This document shows, one piece after another, positions 27,005-36,092 of a stretch of 37,764 bases of DNA; position 1 is the stretch's first letter; each line of letters begins with the position of its first letter. The translations under genes were made by a program, and so were the position numbers. The notes below the pieces were generated by a model. It saw only the letters and a list, made by a program, of their open reading frames with translations. It did not search any database and was not told the DNA's origin. This DNA comes from Methylococcaceae bacterium (GTDB lineage: Bacteria > Pseudomonadota > Gammaproteobacteria > Methylococcales > Methylomonadaceae): positions 16,197-53,960 of the forward strand of contig DTSI01000155.1 in the NCBI GenBank assembly GCA_012965425.1. Direction: 5' to 3'.

Positions 27005-28363
27005 TTAGCTATTATCGTCTTCTTCTTTAATAAACTCCACCTGTTGTGCTAATTCAGCCCGCTGTTTTTCCAAAACTAACAACTCAATTTCACGGTGTAA
27101 AAATTCATCTGATCTTTGAGTTACCTCAAAACGCTTCCTTTGTTCAATCTGCGTGGCCTCCAACTCAAGATCGAGTAATCGTGAGTCATGTTTTAATTGA
27201 TCAATTTGCAATTTTTCTTCCAGCTTCTGCTTGGCTACCATTTTGAATTCTTGCTCCATGATTTCTTTTTCTAACTGCTTTTCTTTAAAACGATTTTCTT
27301 GTTGAATTTTTTGTTCCTGAATTTTCGCATTGGCTTCTAACCAACGCAATTGCTTGCTCTCATGTTCTTTAAGATCAAAGGTTAACTGTTTTGCATTAAT
27401 TTTCTCGGTATGGGTAAAACCCACCGTTTGCATCTTTTCTTCTGAGGCTTGCTCAACCAACTGTTCTTCATAAAAACGTTCAGCCTTCGCCTTAACTTCA
27501 AGTTGTTTAATCGTAATCTCATGTTCCAATTCACGCTCCCTGAGTTGTCTTTCTACAACAAATTGCGCTTCTTTTTGTTGTCCCCACTCGACTAACTGAC
27601 GCTTCATGCTGTCTGAATTTTGTTCCTGATGCTGACTTCTATAATCTGCTTCTTCAGAAAACTGGTCTAACTGCATTTGCTTTTGCTCCATTTTTATTTC
27701 ATGCAACAACTCGTCTTCACGCAACAATTCTTCCTTCTTTTTCACTGTAAATTCAAAATTCTTACGCATGACTTCCAAATACTGCGTCTGATGTACAAAG
27801 CGGTGATCAAAAACACTGTCCTCTTCTAATTCTTCAAACAACGGCTCTAATTTACAGACTGCACGACACTGAATATCTTGCACCATCAATGTTTCTTGAA
27901 TAATATTTTCCACTTCTTTTTCAGTACTTTCTAACCCACCAGCTATCCAATGACCGTTCTCTAGTTCTCGCAATTCACCCGCTAAAATATCCAAAACCAA
28001 ACCCTGATAATTCTGCTTAATCAATGCCGTCAGTTCCGGAATAAATTCCATATTCGAACGCGCGAATTCATAGGTCGCCTGAAAACGCAATTGTAACGTA
28101 ACACTCACCGTACAAAAACCACCAAATAAAACGTACTTTTCAGTCAGTTCCCAATCTTCAATGGGTAAAGAAAAAGCCCTTCTAAAAAAGCGTTGCACAT
28201 ACTTTTTCGGTTTTGGATAACAGCGCACAAAGGGTCCAAATTGAGCCACCACGATTTGTCTTTCCCCGGAAAAACCAGGCTCCCAGACCGTTCTGGCGAC
28301 AACGTTCTTATTTTTTGTAAGTCCGGCTAAAAACTCATCCAGTGGAAATAATTGATCAGCCAT
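27005..28363 (-). CDS. SPFH-like protein with a very long charged coiled coil
   Basis: 452-residue cytoplasmic-looking protein without signal peptide or membrane helix. Residues about 30-190 have the alternating strand-helix pattern of an SPFH/Band 7 head: QIVVAQFGPFVRCYPKPKKY, FGGFCTVSVTLQLRFQA, ELTALIKQNYQGLVLDILAG and IQETLMVQDIQCRAVCKLEP resemble the core strands and the closing helix of flotillin-like proteins. From about 200 to the end it is an almost uninterrupted coiled coil rich in Glu, Gln and Lys (EELLREDELLHEIKMEQKQM and similar). SPFH proteins form oligomeric cages or fences at membranes. The lack of a membrane segment suggests that the upstream neighbour, five bases away, provides the anchor. 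The SPFH link is my reading of the sequence pattern, not a database match. Confidence 0.6.
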   Translation of the reverse strand: MADQLFPLDEFLAGLTKNKNVVARTVWEPGFSGERQIVVAQFGPFVRCYPKPKKYVQRFFRRAFSLPIEDWELTEKYVLFGGFCTVSVTLQLRFQATYEFARSNMEFIPELTALIKQNYQGLVLDILAGELRELENGHWIAGGLESTEKEVENIIQETLMVQDIQCRAVCKLEPLFEELEEDSVFDHRFVHQTQYLEVMRKNFEFTVKKKEELLREDELLHEIKMEQKQMQLDQFSEEADYRSQHQEQNSDSMKRQLVEWGQQKEAQFVVERQLRERELEHEITIKQLEVKAKAERFYEEQLVEQASEEKMQTVGFTHTEKINAKQLTFDLKEHESKQLRWLEANAKIQEQKIQQENRFKEKQLEKEIMEQEFKMVAKQKLEEKLQIDQLKHDSRLLDLELEATQIEQRKRFEVTQRSDEFLHREIELLVLEKQRAELAQQVEFIKEEDDNS

Positions 28364-28368
28364 CAGTA

Positions 28369-29619
28369 CTACTCATCCACAGGGGCTGGAGATACATTAT
28401 CATCCACCAGCCCTTTTAATTTAGCGCCTAAACGATCAGCGATTAACGGGTACAAATTAGGTGCAAATTCCACCGTTCGTCGATCAATTTTTCGTAAAAA
28501 ACCACGGCTTAATAAAAAACCCACTGCGAACATTCGTGACCAATCTGAATAACGCCGGGCTTTTTCTATCGGACTTTTTTCTATGATCATTTCTAACTCA
28601 TCATTTTCATTAATCCTAAATTCGTTAAACTCACGTATACATTGAAAAACTAAGTCTTCTTCCTGTTCCGACAAGGGTGCGGGCGCTTTAAACTCAAGAC
28701 GATAGGACAGTAACACCGTAAAAAAATCAACCATTGCGGCACACACTAAAGCAAAAATAGATAAGCCCTCCCACAGGGTAAAAGAAGGCTTTACAGCCTG
28801 AGTATATTCCCCATAGGTCATTAACACGGGAGCTTGTGGAATTTCGTGACCCACTTGAAAAGCAACCTGATGAAAATTCAACTGCACCGCTTGCAAACTT
28901 GTCTGAACGGACTGATACCTTTTTTCCATCGCTGTCGACTGAAGCAGTCCCAGATAATTTAAATTAGACTGCACTGTCCGAATCCCCTCATTTAATAAAA
29001 TAAAAGTTTCCTCTAATCGTTTATTTTCCTCGCGCTTGTTCTGGTAAAGTTCGTTAAAACGTTTCCAAAAAGGGCCTTGACCCACTTGATTTTTATAATT
29101 TACCGATATTTCAGGGTGGGTACCAAAATACGCTGCTGAAACCTCTTGTGACGCCTGCTCAAGTTCTGCGCGTTTTTGTTCAAAAATCTCAGTCTTCAAA
29201 CTTACGATACTATTAATATAGTCTTCAATTTGCTGGCGCACCTCTATTAATCGATTATTCTGTATCGTTTCACGCTCTGAAACTTCATAAAATTTAAAAT
29301 ACGAAAAGGAAATTGATGCCGTCAAAGAAATAATCAGTGACAGTAATACGGAGAAATACCTGAAGCGATTTGCGCGCCAATGAATACTAGCTAACTCCAG
29401 CGAACAGATTACAATAATAGATTGAATAGCAATGGTTATAACCAAAGCAATCCAAGGGATAATAAAATGGGACATCCCATAATACGTGGTAAACCCAGAT
29501 GCGATACTTAACATCAAAACAATAGGAATTGTCCAGATTCTTAATGAAGACACAAACAATGTCTGAATCTGATTAATAACCACGCCAAAAGTGCTTTGAT
29601 TTCTGCTCAAAATGTCCAC
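28369..29619 (-). CDS. polytopic membrane protein with a long extracytoplasmic-type coiled coil
   Basis: 416-residue protein of unknown function. Three hydrophobic helices lie at about 27-45, 52-72 and 88-109. A long helical coiled-coil segment follows (about 115-250, with VRQQIEDYINSIVSLKTEI and QNKREENKRLEETF). A fourth hydrophobic helix is at 283-305, then a soluble, possibly winged-helix-like C-terminal part containing DWSRMFAVGFLLSRGFLRK. The topology recalls DUF4407-type proteins, but I cannot claim membership. The start is uncertain: a GTG at 29619 without a ribosome binding site, or a TTG at 29610 preceded by GGGGTGG; no early ATG exists. It leads the five-gene minus-strand run, with five bases to the SPFH-like gene, and is likely its membrane partner. 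Confidence 0.65.
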   Translation of the reverse strand: MDILSRNQSTFGVVINQIQTLFVSSLRIWTIPIVLMLSIASGFTTYYGMSHFIIPWIALVITIAIQSIIVICSLELASIHWRANRFRYFSVLLSLIISLTASISFSYFKFYEVSERETIQNNRLIEVRQQIEDYINSIVSLKTEIFEQKRAELEQASQEVSAAYFGTHPEISVNYKNQVGQGPFWKRFNELYQNKREENKRLEETFILLNEGIRTVQSNLNYLGLLQSTAMEKRYQSVQTSLQAVQLNFHQVAFQVGHEIPQAPVLMTYGEYTQAVKPSFTLWEGLSIFALVCAAMVDFFTVLLSYRLEFKAPAPLSEQEEDLVFQCIREFNEFRINENDELEMIIEKSPIEKARRYSDWSRMFAVGFLLSRGFLRKIDRRTVEFAPNLYPLIADRLGAKLKGLVDDNVSPAPVDE

Positions 29620-29691
29620 CCCGGAATATTAACTGACCCAATTATAACCGCTAGAAACAAGCAAGCAATACTGTTAAATAGCAATAACGAA

Positions 29692-31188
29692 CTAAAACCT
29701 TTCCAAATCTTTATGCGGTAACTCGCCGTGGTGTACATGTAGTGCTCCAAATTCTGCACATCGGCGTAGAGAAGGCAGTCCTTTTCCTGGGTTTAACAGG
29801 CCTTTTTCATCAAAAGCCGCCTTAATCGCATGAAACTGATTTAACGTTGCTAACGAAAACTGAATACACATATGATTTATTTTCTCAACACCGACGCCAT
29901 GCTCACCGGTTATAGTGCCGCCTACGCGTATACTTAACGATAAAATATCACTGCCGAGTCGTTCTGCCTTGTCAAAGTCCCCCGGGACATTACCATCATA
30001 AAGAATTAAAGGGTGCAAATTACCATCTCCGGCATGAAATACATTCGCAACAGGCAAACCATATTTTTCAGATAATCCGGCAATAGACTTTAATACGGCA
30101 GCTAACTGATGACGCGGGATCGTGCCATCCATACAGTAATAATCCGGTGAAATCCGTCCTACTGCCGGAAAAGCCGCTTTTCGCCCAGCCCACATTTTCT
30201 GTCGTGCTAATTCATCGTGTGCTATTTCTACTGTTTGAGCTCCTAAACTCAATAATAGCGGATAAACCTGTTCTAATTGTTCTGTGACTTGTTCAGCCGT
30301 CCCATCGATTTCACATAACAAAATAGCCTTTGCTGTAATGGGGTAACCGGCATGACAAAACTCTTCCGCCGCGCAAATAGCGGTATTGTCCATCATTTCC
30401 AATCCTGCTGGTATTAAGCCTGCTGCAATAACTCCAGCGACCGCTTTACCCGCAATCTCAACACAGTCAAAAACCGCCATCATGACCTGTGCTGACGGGA
30501 CCAGCGGCAATAACTTAACAGAAACCTCGATTATAATCCCAAGCATGCCCTCGGAACCCGTCAAAATAGCTAAAAGATCATAACCCTCACTATCAAAGCC
30601 ATGACTTCCAATCACAACCAATTCACCGGCCATCGTGAGTATTTTTAACCGTAAAATATTATGTGTCGTCAATCCGTATTTAAGACAATGTACACCGCCT
30701 GCATTTTCTGCAACATTCCCGCCAATGGTACAGGCAATTTGAGATGATGGATCCGGCGCATAATACAAACCCTCTTTCGCTACTTTTTTAGATATGGCTA
30801 AATTAGTAACGCCTGGTTCAACTACTGCCAATAAATTATCACAATCAATGGCAAGAATTTTATTAAACTTCACCATCGAGATTAATACCCCATTATCTAA
30901 GGGTAACGCCCCACCCGACAATCCGGTCCCTGCGCCTCTGGCAACCACAGGAATGCCATAATCGTTACAGAGCCTTAAAACCCTTTGAATTGCTTCGACC
31001 GTCTCAGGAAGCACTACAATCCAGGGCATTGTCTGATAAGCCGCCAAAGCATCACATTCATAAGGCTTAAGCATTTCTTGCTCAAAAAGAATCGCATCCC
31101 CTGGTAAAAAAGTCCTCAGTTCTGCCAGAAGCTCAGGTTTTTTCACACGATGGGAGATTCTCTCAGCAGGATGAATTGGTGGTATCAT
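29692..31188 (-). CDS. glcD: FAD-linked oxidase, GlcD-like (glycolate oxidase subunit D family)
   Basis: Flavoprotein of the FAD-binding type 4 family (498 residues), closest in pattern to the GlcD subunit of glycolate oxidase, which oxidises glycolate to glyoxylate. FAD-binding motifs are VVARGAGTGLSGGALP (near 85), AVVEPGVTN, the long PDPSSQIACTIGGNVAENAG and LTGSEGMLGII. The C-terminal substrate domain contains NVFHAGDGNLHPLI and GEHGVGVEK. The N-terminal layout matches E. coli GlcD, supporting this ATG. Neither GlcE nor GlcF is adjacent, so it may instead act alone on lactate, glycolate or a 2-hydroxy acid; GlcD-like proteins of this kind are often over-annotated. It is divergent from the YigZ gene with only 23 bases between starts. 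Confidence 0.85.
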   Translation of the reverse strand: MIPPIHPAERISHRVKKPELLAELRTFLPGDAILFEQEMLKPYECDALAAYQTMPWIVVLPETVEAIQRVLRLCNDYGIPVVARGAGTGLSGGALPLDNGVLISMVKFNKILAIDCDNLLAVVEPGVTNLAISKKVAKEGLYYAPDPSSQIACTIGGNVAENAGGVHCLKYGLTTHNILRLKILTMAGELVVIGSHGFDSEGYDLLAILTGSEGMLGIIIEVSVKLLPLVPSAQVMMAVFDCVEIAGKAVAGVIAAGLIPAGLEMMDNTAICAAEEFCHAGYPITAKAILLCEIDGTAEQVTEQLEQVYPLLLSLGAQTVEIAHDELARQKMWAGRKAAFPAVGRISPDYYCMDGTIPRHQLAAVLKSIAGLSEKYGLPVANVFHAGDGNLHPLILYDGNVPGDFDKAERLGSDILSLSIRVGGTITGEHGVGVEKINHMCIQFSLATLNQFHAIKAAFDEKGLLNPGKGLPSLRRCAEFGALHVHHGELPHKDLERF

Positions 31189-31211
31189 AAATTCTTTTAC
31201 AGAGGCAAGCC

Positions 31212-31772
31212 ATGTATTGTGTCAAAACTCAATCTACCATAGAAGACACGATTAAAAAATCACATTTCATTGGAATTATTGCGCCCTGTCATTCAATCAC
31301 TGAAATCAACCAACAGTACCAGAATATTCAGCAACAACACCCCAATGCAAACCATATTGCCTTTGCCTACCATCTAAAAAATAACGATCAAATATTAATT
31401 CGCTGTAATGATGCTGGAGAACCCAGCGGCACAGCAGGAAAACCCATTTTAAATCACCTCGAAGGCAATCAACTAATCAATGTAATCATTTTAGTAATCC
31501 GTTATTTTGGCGGTATTAAATTAGGTGCCGGAGGACTAAGCCGTGCCTATGGAAACCTTGCTAAAGGTGCCATTGCTAACGCACAATTAATTGAATTTAT
31601 TGACTATGAAGTATTAACGTTGACACTTTCCTACGGACAGTTCAGTAACTTTGAATACCACTTAAAGCAATTTAACGGAACCATTTTAGAACAATTTTTT
31701 ACCGAAACAGTCACCCTCAAAATCAGGCTACCGTTAATACACTGCCGAGAATTTCAAAATTTATTTTCTTAA
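31212..31772 (+). CDS. YigZ/IMPACT family protein
   Basis: Conserved 186-residue protein of the IMPACT (UPF0029) family; bacterial members such as YigZ have no settled molecular role. The N-terminal domain has KSHFIGIIAPCHS, NHIAFAYHL, CNDAGEPSGTAGKPIL and VIRYFGGIKLGAGGLSRAYG, which together are diagnostic. The shorter C-terminal domain (about 130-186) is the second alpha-beta domain of the family. An AGAGG ribosome binding site precedes the ATG. The divergent glcD start is 23 bases away, so its promoter must lie within glcD. It is followed by rapA after a 93-base gap. Confidence 0.93.
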   Translation: MYCVKTQSTIEDTIKKSHFIGIIAPCHSITEINQQYQNIQQQHPNANHIAFAYHLKNNDQILIRCNDAGEPSGTAGKPILNHLEGNQLINVIILVIRYFGGIKLGAGGLSRAYGNLAKGAIANAQLIEFIDYEVLTLTLSYGQFSNFEYHLKQFNGTILEQFFTETVTLKIRLPLIHCREFQNLFS

Positions 31773-31865
31773 AAATCCTTGTTTAAAAATTAACCCACGT
31801 TTAATCAATACAGTTTTTTATTTTTATAGGATAATGCCCTCCATTTCATAAAAACCTAAATCCCA

Positions 31866-34649
31866 ATGGAAAATTGTCACCCTAAGCAACGTTGGATCAG
31901 CCATGCCGAACCCGAGCTCGGCCTTGGTATTATTCTTGACGTGACACCCCACCGCATTACCGTGTCATTCCTTGCTGCCCAAGAGCAACGCGTGTATGCC
32001 CGCCTCAATGCCCCGTTAACACGAGTCAAATACGCACCGGGAGACACCTTTAATACAATAGAAAAGCAATCACTGACCGTTCAAAAAGTTCAAACTATCG
32101 GGAACATACTACATTACCATTGTCTAAACGACCAACAAAAAAGTGTCACCGTAAAAGAAAGCAGGCTCAGCCACTACTTACAATTTAACAAACCGCAAGA
32201 CCGTCTATTTACCAATCAACTTGATGCAGGAAAATGGTTTGAATTACGCTATGAAACGTTACGGCACAGCAACCGACTACAACAACTGAAGGCCCGCGGA
32301 CTGATAGCCGGCCGCACCTCATTACTACCTCATCAACTCTATATAGCACATGAAGTTGCAAACCGTGGTTGTTTTCGTATTATTCTTGCCGATGAAGTTG
32401 GTCTTGGAAAAACGATTGAAGCCGGACTCATTCTTAATCACCGCGTCCTGACTGGTCGTTCGGGACGAACCTTAGTGATAGTACCTGAACCCTTATTACA
32501 TCAATGGCTGGTAGAAATGTTACGTCGTTTCAATCTGAAATTCAGCCTTTTTGATGAAGACCGTTGCCTTGAATTTCCACATGAAAACCCATTCTTAACA
32601 GCACAATTAATTTTATGTAGTCCCCAATTATTTACTGAAAACCCACAGCGTCAACAACAAGCACTGGCTGCTGACTGGCATACTCTGGTTGTTGATGAGG
32701 CTCATCACTTACACTGGAGTGAAACTTCGATCAGCCCTGAATACCAATTAGTCGACAGCCTCAGCCAAAAAACACCAAACATTTTATTACTCACGGCCAC
32801 ACCTGAACAACTGGGTATTCAAAGTCACTTCGCTCAATTACGCCTTCTGGATCCGGACCGTTTTTTCTCCCTGAATGAATTTATTCAGGAAAAACAATTC
32901 TTTCAGCCGGTCGCCGATGCCGCAACACACTTACTTGAAGGAAAATCGCTACCGGAACACCTCATTCAAGAACTAACACCCTTATTAAAACAAGACCAAA
33001 CAGAACAACTGTTAGTAAAAGCAAATAACCATGATTCAATAGCCCAGAATGAGTTGCTCAACATCCTGTTAGAACACCACGGCACCAGTCGCATTTTATT
33101 TAGAAACTCGCGCCAAACTATCGGCGGCTTTCCTTTACGCCAGTGCCACCCCTACCCGCTGCATGCTAACTCTGAACAACAGGCTTACTTAAACGATATA
33201 AGTCTAGAACAGAATCCTTATTTTATCTGGCTCATTGATAGACTCAGAACCCTGAGCACCGAAAAAGTACTGCTCATCTGTCACCGTGCTGAAACGGCTA
33301 TTGCACTAGGGCATCAATTGAAAAACCGCAAAGGCATTAAGGTTGCTGTTTTTCATGAACACCTCAGTATTATTGAACGCGACCGCGCAGCGGCTTACTT
33401 CTCAGACTCTGAGAGCCCCGCTAATATTTTACTGTGTTCTGAAATTGGCAGTGAAGGCCGTAACTTCCAATTTGCCAAACATTTAATCTTATTAGATTTA
33501 CCTGATAACCCAGATTTACTACAACAACGCATTGGTCGTTTAGACCGGATTGGACAGAAACATATTATTCAAATTCATATTCCCTACCTAATCCATAGCC
33601 GACAACATATTCTCTATCGCTGGTATAATGACGGCCTCAATGCCTTTGAACAGAACTGTTCAACCGGTGCGCAACTATTTCAACAGCAACAAAACAAACT
33701 GCACGCAATTAACGACGCGTTTTCACCTGAAAAACTAGAACAATTAATTGCAGAAACAAAGCAGTTACGAAAAGCCATTGAAATTGAATCACAACAAGGG
33801 CGTGACCAGTTACTCGAAATTAATTCTTGTCGAGATGACCTCGCTCAGGCCATTGTTTCTGAGATTATCGCGTTGGAAAAACAAGACCATTTATGGCCTT
33901 TTATGGAGACTTTATTTGATTGTTATGGCGTTAATACCGAATTTCATTCACCGGATTGCTATATTATTACGCCCGGTAACCATTTGCGAATTGCCCATTT
34001 CCCTGAACTCCCCGAAGACGGCTTAACCGTTACCACCCGACGTGAACAAGCGTTAGTCCGTGAAGATAGGCAGTTTCTGAGTTGGGAACATCCCATGACC
34101 GCTGCGGCGATGGATTTAGTCTTATCAAGCAACATGGGTAATGCCACCATTAGTATGATCAGACACCCCGCCTTAACTCCGAATCAATTTTTAATTGAAA
34201 CGCTCTTCATTATCGAATGTAGCGCTCCTAAAGACTTACAGATTGGCCGGTTTTTACCACCGACACCCATCAGAATATTAATTGATCAAAAACAAAATAA
34301 TCTTTCCGGAAAAATACCGCACGCCAGTTTATTCGAAACCAATCCGCCCGTTGAACCTGCAAAGTTCAACGCATTTTTAAACAGTCAACGTAAATTAATT
34401 GAACACCTCATTCAACACGCTCATTCTGAAGCTGAAAAACAACTGCACGTACACACTGAAAAAGCACATCAAGTCATGGAAAAAGAACTTAACAATGAAA
34501 TAGACCGACTGATAAGACTGCAACGTTCTAACCCCAGCATTAAACCTGAAGAAATCAATTATCTTACCGAAGCTAAAGCTTTTTCCGGCCAATGCATTGA
34601 ATTGTCACAACTTAAATTAGATGCCATACGCTTATTAATCACCCAATAA
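31866..34649 (+). CDS. rapA: RNA polymerase-associated ATPase RapA (HepA)
   Basis: Swi2/Snf2-type ATPase that binds RNA polymerase and helps its recycling. The 927-residue protein (E. coli 968) has an N-terminal Tudor-like/NTD region that begins QRWISHAEPELGLGIILDV. The first RecA-like lobe carries LADEVGLGKTIEAGLIL (Walker A, about 173-183) and VVDEAHHL (Walker B). The second lobe has GSEGRNFQFAKHLILLDLP and QQRIGRLDRIGQ, with the arginine fingers. The C-terminal RapA-specific domain ends in a helical region. No key motif is missing. It converges with the esterase gene at 34681 across 31 bases. A small hairpin (CCAAT, AAAA, ATTGG) overlaps its stop but has no T-run. Confidence 0.97.
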   Translation: MENCHPKQRWISHAEPELGLGIILDVTPHRITVSFLAAQEQRVYARLNAPLTRVKYAPGDTFNTIEKQSLTVQKVQTIGNILHYHCLNDQQKSVTVKESRLSHYLQFNKPQDRLFTNQLDAGKWFELRYETLRHSNRLQQLKARGLIAGRTSLLPHQLYIAHEVANRGCFRIILADEVGLGKTIEAGLILNHRVLTGRSGRTLVIVPEPLLHQWLVEMLRRFNLKFSLFDEDRCLEFPHENPFLTAQLILCSPQLFTENPQRQQQALAADWHTLVVDEAHHLHWSETSISPEYQLVDSLSQKTPNILLLTATPEQLGIQSHFAQLRLLDPDRFFSLNEFIQEKQFFQPVADAATHLLEGKSLPEHLIQELTPLLKQDQTEQLLVKANNHDSIAQNELLNILLEHHGTSRILFRNSRQTIGGFPLRQCHPYPLHANSEQQAYLNDISLEQNPYFIWLIDRLRTLSTEKVLLICHRAETAIALGHQLKNRKGIKVAVFHEHLSIIERDRAAAYFSDSESPANILLCSEIGSEGRNFQFAKHLILLDLPDNPDLLQQRIGRLDRIGQKHIIQIHIPYLIHSRQHILYRWYNDGLNAFEQNCSTGAQLFQQQQNKLHAINDAFSPEKLEQLIAETKQLRKAIEIESQQGRDQLLEINSCRDDLAQAIVSEIIALEKQDHLWPFMETLFDCYGVNTEFHSPDCYIITPGNHLRIAHFPELPEDGLTVTTRREQALVREDRQFLSWEHPMTAAAMDLVLSSNMGNATISMIRHPALTPNQFLIETLFIIECSAPKDLQIGRFLPPTPIRILIDQKQNNLSGKIPHASLFETNPPVEPAKFNAFLNSQRKLIEHLIQHAHSEAEKQLHVHTEKAHQVMEKELNNEIDRLIRLQRSNPSIKPEEINYLTEAKAFSGQCIELSQLKLDAIRLLITQ

Positions 34650-34680
34650 AAATTGGCTGACCTCATTCATTTAGCGCTTT

Positions 34681-35517
34681 TTAATAACCGCTAAAAACTC
34701 GATAATCGCAGTAAAGGGTACGTACATTCTGCGCACAATTAGGATAACTAATACAACCATCTGCACGTTTTTCAGGAATAGGGTCACAATCATTACAGGC
34801 GGCCCACCATCCTGACGACTCTACTCCAAACCCGGGAAAAAGACGATCATTAGCACTGTGAATAACCATTACTGATAACGGAGATGGACATACATGTTCG
34901 TACAGTTCACGAAAATTCAGACCCGCAGCACTTGATACAATCGCTGCCGGAATTGCATTATCATCAGACATAAAACCTAATGCCATGGCTACGCTACCAC
35001 CATCTGAATGACCCGAATAAAAAACGCGACTCTCATCTATACACCATTTGTTAATAATCATTCGAGGTATTTCCGCTAACTCAAGAGATGTCGTCGCCGA
35101 TAGTGGCGGGTGATCAGCATAAGCAACAACAAATCCAGCCTGTGTTGCAGGAAAGGTCAACTCCGTTAGAACCTCCGTCTTTGAGCGATTGGCTTTTGCT
35201 GGCGCAAAAACCATTAGCAATGGATGGGCAATCGTTGCATCATAATTTTCTGGTGTACGAACATTAAATTTTATTCCACTAGGAGACTCTTCGCCATAAA
35301 TGACTCCTTTATCACCTAGGCGTGAATTCGCACTACAATGCTTTACTTCTTTCCAATCCAGATAAGGAGCACTACCCAATTGAACCGCATTATCAAATCT
35401 TGAATTAAATGAATAAGTAACAGCGATTAAAACAACGCACACCAAAAAAAACAGAAGAAAAATCTTAGTTTTCAAACTCAAAGATGAAAAAAGTATTTTA
35501 ATCTCTGCCCCAGTCAT
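34681..35517 (-). CDS. polyhydroxybutyrate depolymerase-like esterase, C-terminally short
   Basis: Alpha/beta hydrolase (278 residues) with an N-terminal membrane anchor (about 18-37), likely exported to the periplasm. The nucleophile elbow is GHSDGG (S171) and the acid residue is probably D224 in HSANDRLFP. A Cys-rich segment follows (C241, C244, C255, C261 and C270), as in secreted depolymerase-like esterases. The reading frame ends at YCDYRVFSGY, the point at which such proteins normally run into the Gly-His motif carrying the catalytic histidine, so no catalytic histidine is visible downstream of D224. None of the other frames in the next 20 bases restores one. It may be inactive, or use another histidine. 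It is 17 bases downstream of the secreted protein gene at 35535. Confidence 0.75.
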   Translation of the reverse strand: MTGAEIKILFSSLSLKTKIFLLFFLVCVVLIAVTYSFNSRFDNAVQLGSAPYLDWKEVKHCSANSRLGDKGVIYGEESPSGIKFNVRTPENYDATIAHPLLMVFAPAKANRSKTEVLTELTFPATQAGFVVAYADHPPLSATTSLELAEIPRMIINKWCIDESRVFYSGHSDGGSVAMALGFMSDDNAIPAAIVSSAAGLNFRELYEHVCPSPLSVMVIHSANDRLFPGFGVESSGWWAACNDCDPIPEKRADGCISYPNCAQNVRTLYCDYRVFSGY

Positions 35518-35534
35518 TATCTAACCCTACTGTA

Positions 35535-36092
35535 TTAATTTAGAGGTCTTGCTCGGTAAATCTTGTAGCCATATCCTAATGCTATAATCAGAACTATCAA
35601 CATCAAGAAACGGAAGCCAAGCCCAGATTTGGGCTTAACATTAAAAGGCAAATGTGTATCCAGCGTTTTTCCTTTGTGAAAAATCTTTATATGCGCCAGA
35701 TACGCGCCTACCCCAAAGGTCGTTAAGTCAACATTTTTAGCAAAGGTACCTGAAAGATATTTCTCAGGCTGTTGATAGAAAACACGGGTTCCTTCAGGTT
35801 CTTTTGTTACCTCAAAAGCAATCGTAATCTGCCGTAATTTTTTGCCCTCGTAATCAAACACTAAATTTGTCTGTCCTAAATAAGGAATTTCCTGACAATA
35901 TTGCGTTGATTTAGAAAATTCTGGCGTATAAACGGTAAAGTGCATAGGCTCATAGCCCACTTGAATTCGGCAAGGGTCGCGCTGTTCATCTTGACTGCGG
36001 TGCGCAAAACTATTGCTTACCAAAGAAAAAAACAAAACGACCATAAGACTCACAGGTACTTTTAAAAAAAAACGATTACTTACGACTGACAT
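35535..36092 (-). CDS. secreted protein of unknown function with C-terminal membrane helix
   Basis: 185-residue protein with a signal peptide (VSLMVVLFFSLVSNSFAH, cleavage near residue 31), a beta-rich periplasmic domain, and a single C-terminal hydrophobic helix (about 160-178, LMLIVLIIALGYGYKIYRA) ending in a short positive tail. This is type I topology with the domain outside the cytoplasm. The domain has two cysteines (DPCRIQVGYEP and QYCQEI) that may form a disulfide. I do not recognise the family; CopC/YtkA-like folds are possible. It is probably transcribed together with the downstream esterase. About 230 bases upstream (36093-36325) hold nothing else I can support. Confidence 0.65.
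   Translation of the reverse strand: MSVVSNRFFLKVPVSLMVVLFFSLVSNSFAHRSQDEQRDPCRIQVGYEPMHFTVYTPEFSKSTQYCQEIPYLGQTNLVFDYEGKKLRQITIAFEVTKEPEGTRVFYQQPEKYLSGTFAKNVDLTTFGVGAYLAHIKIFHKGKTLDTHLPFNVKPKSGLGFRFLMLIVLIIALGYGYKIYRARPLN

Noticed and set aside
34643-34656. Small hairpin CCAAT-AAAA-ATTGG at the rapA stop
   Set aside because: Only five A-T-rich pairs and no T-run on either side.
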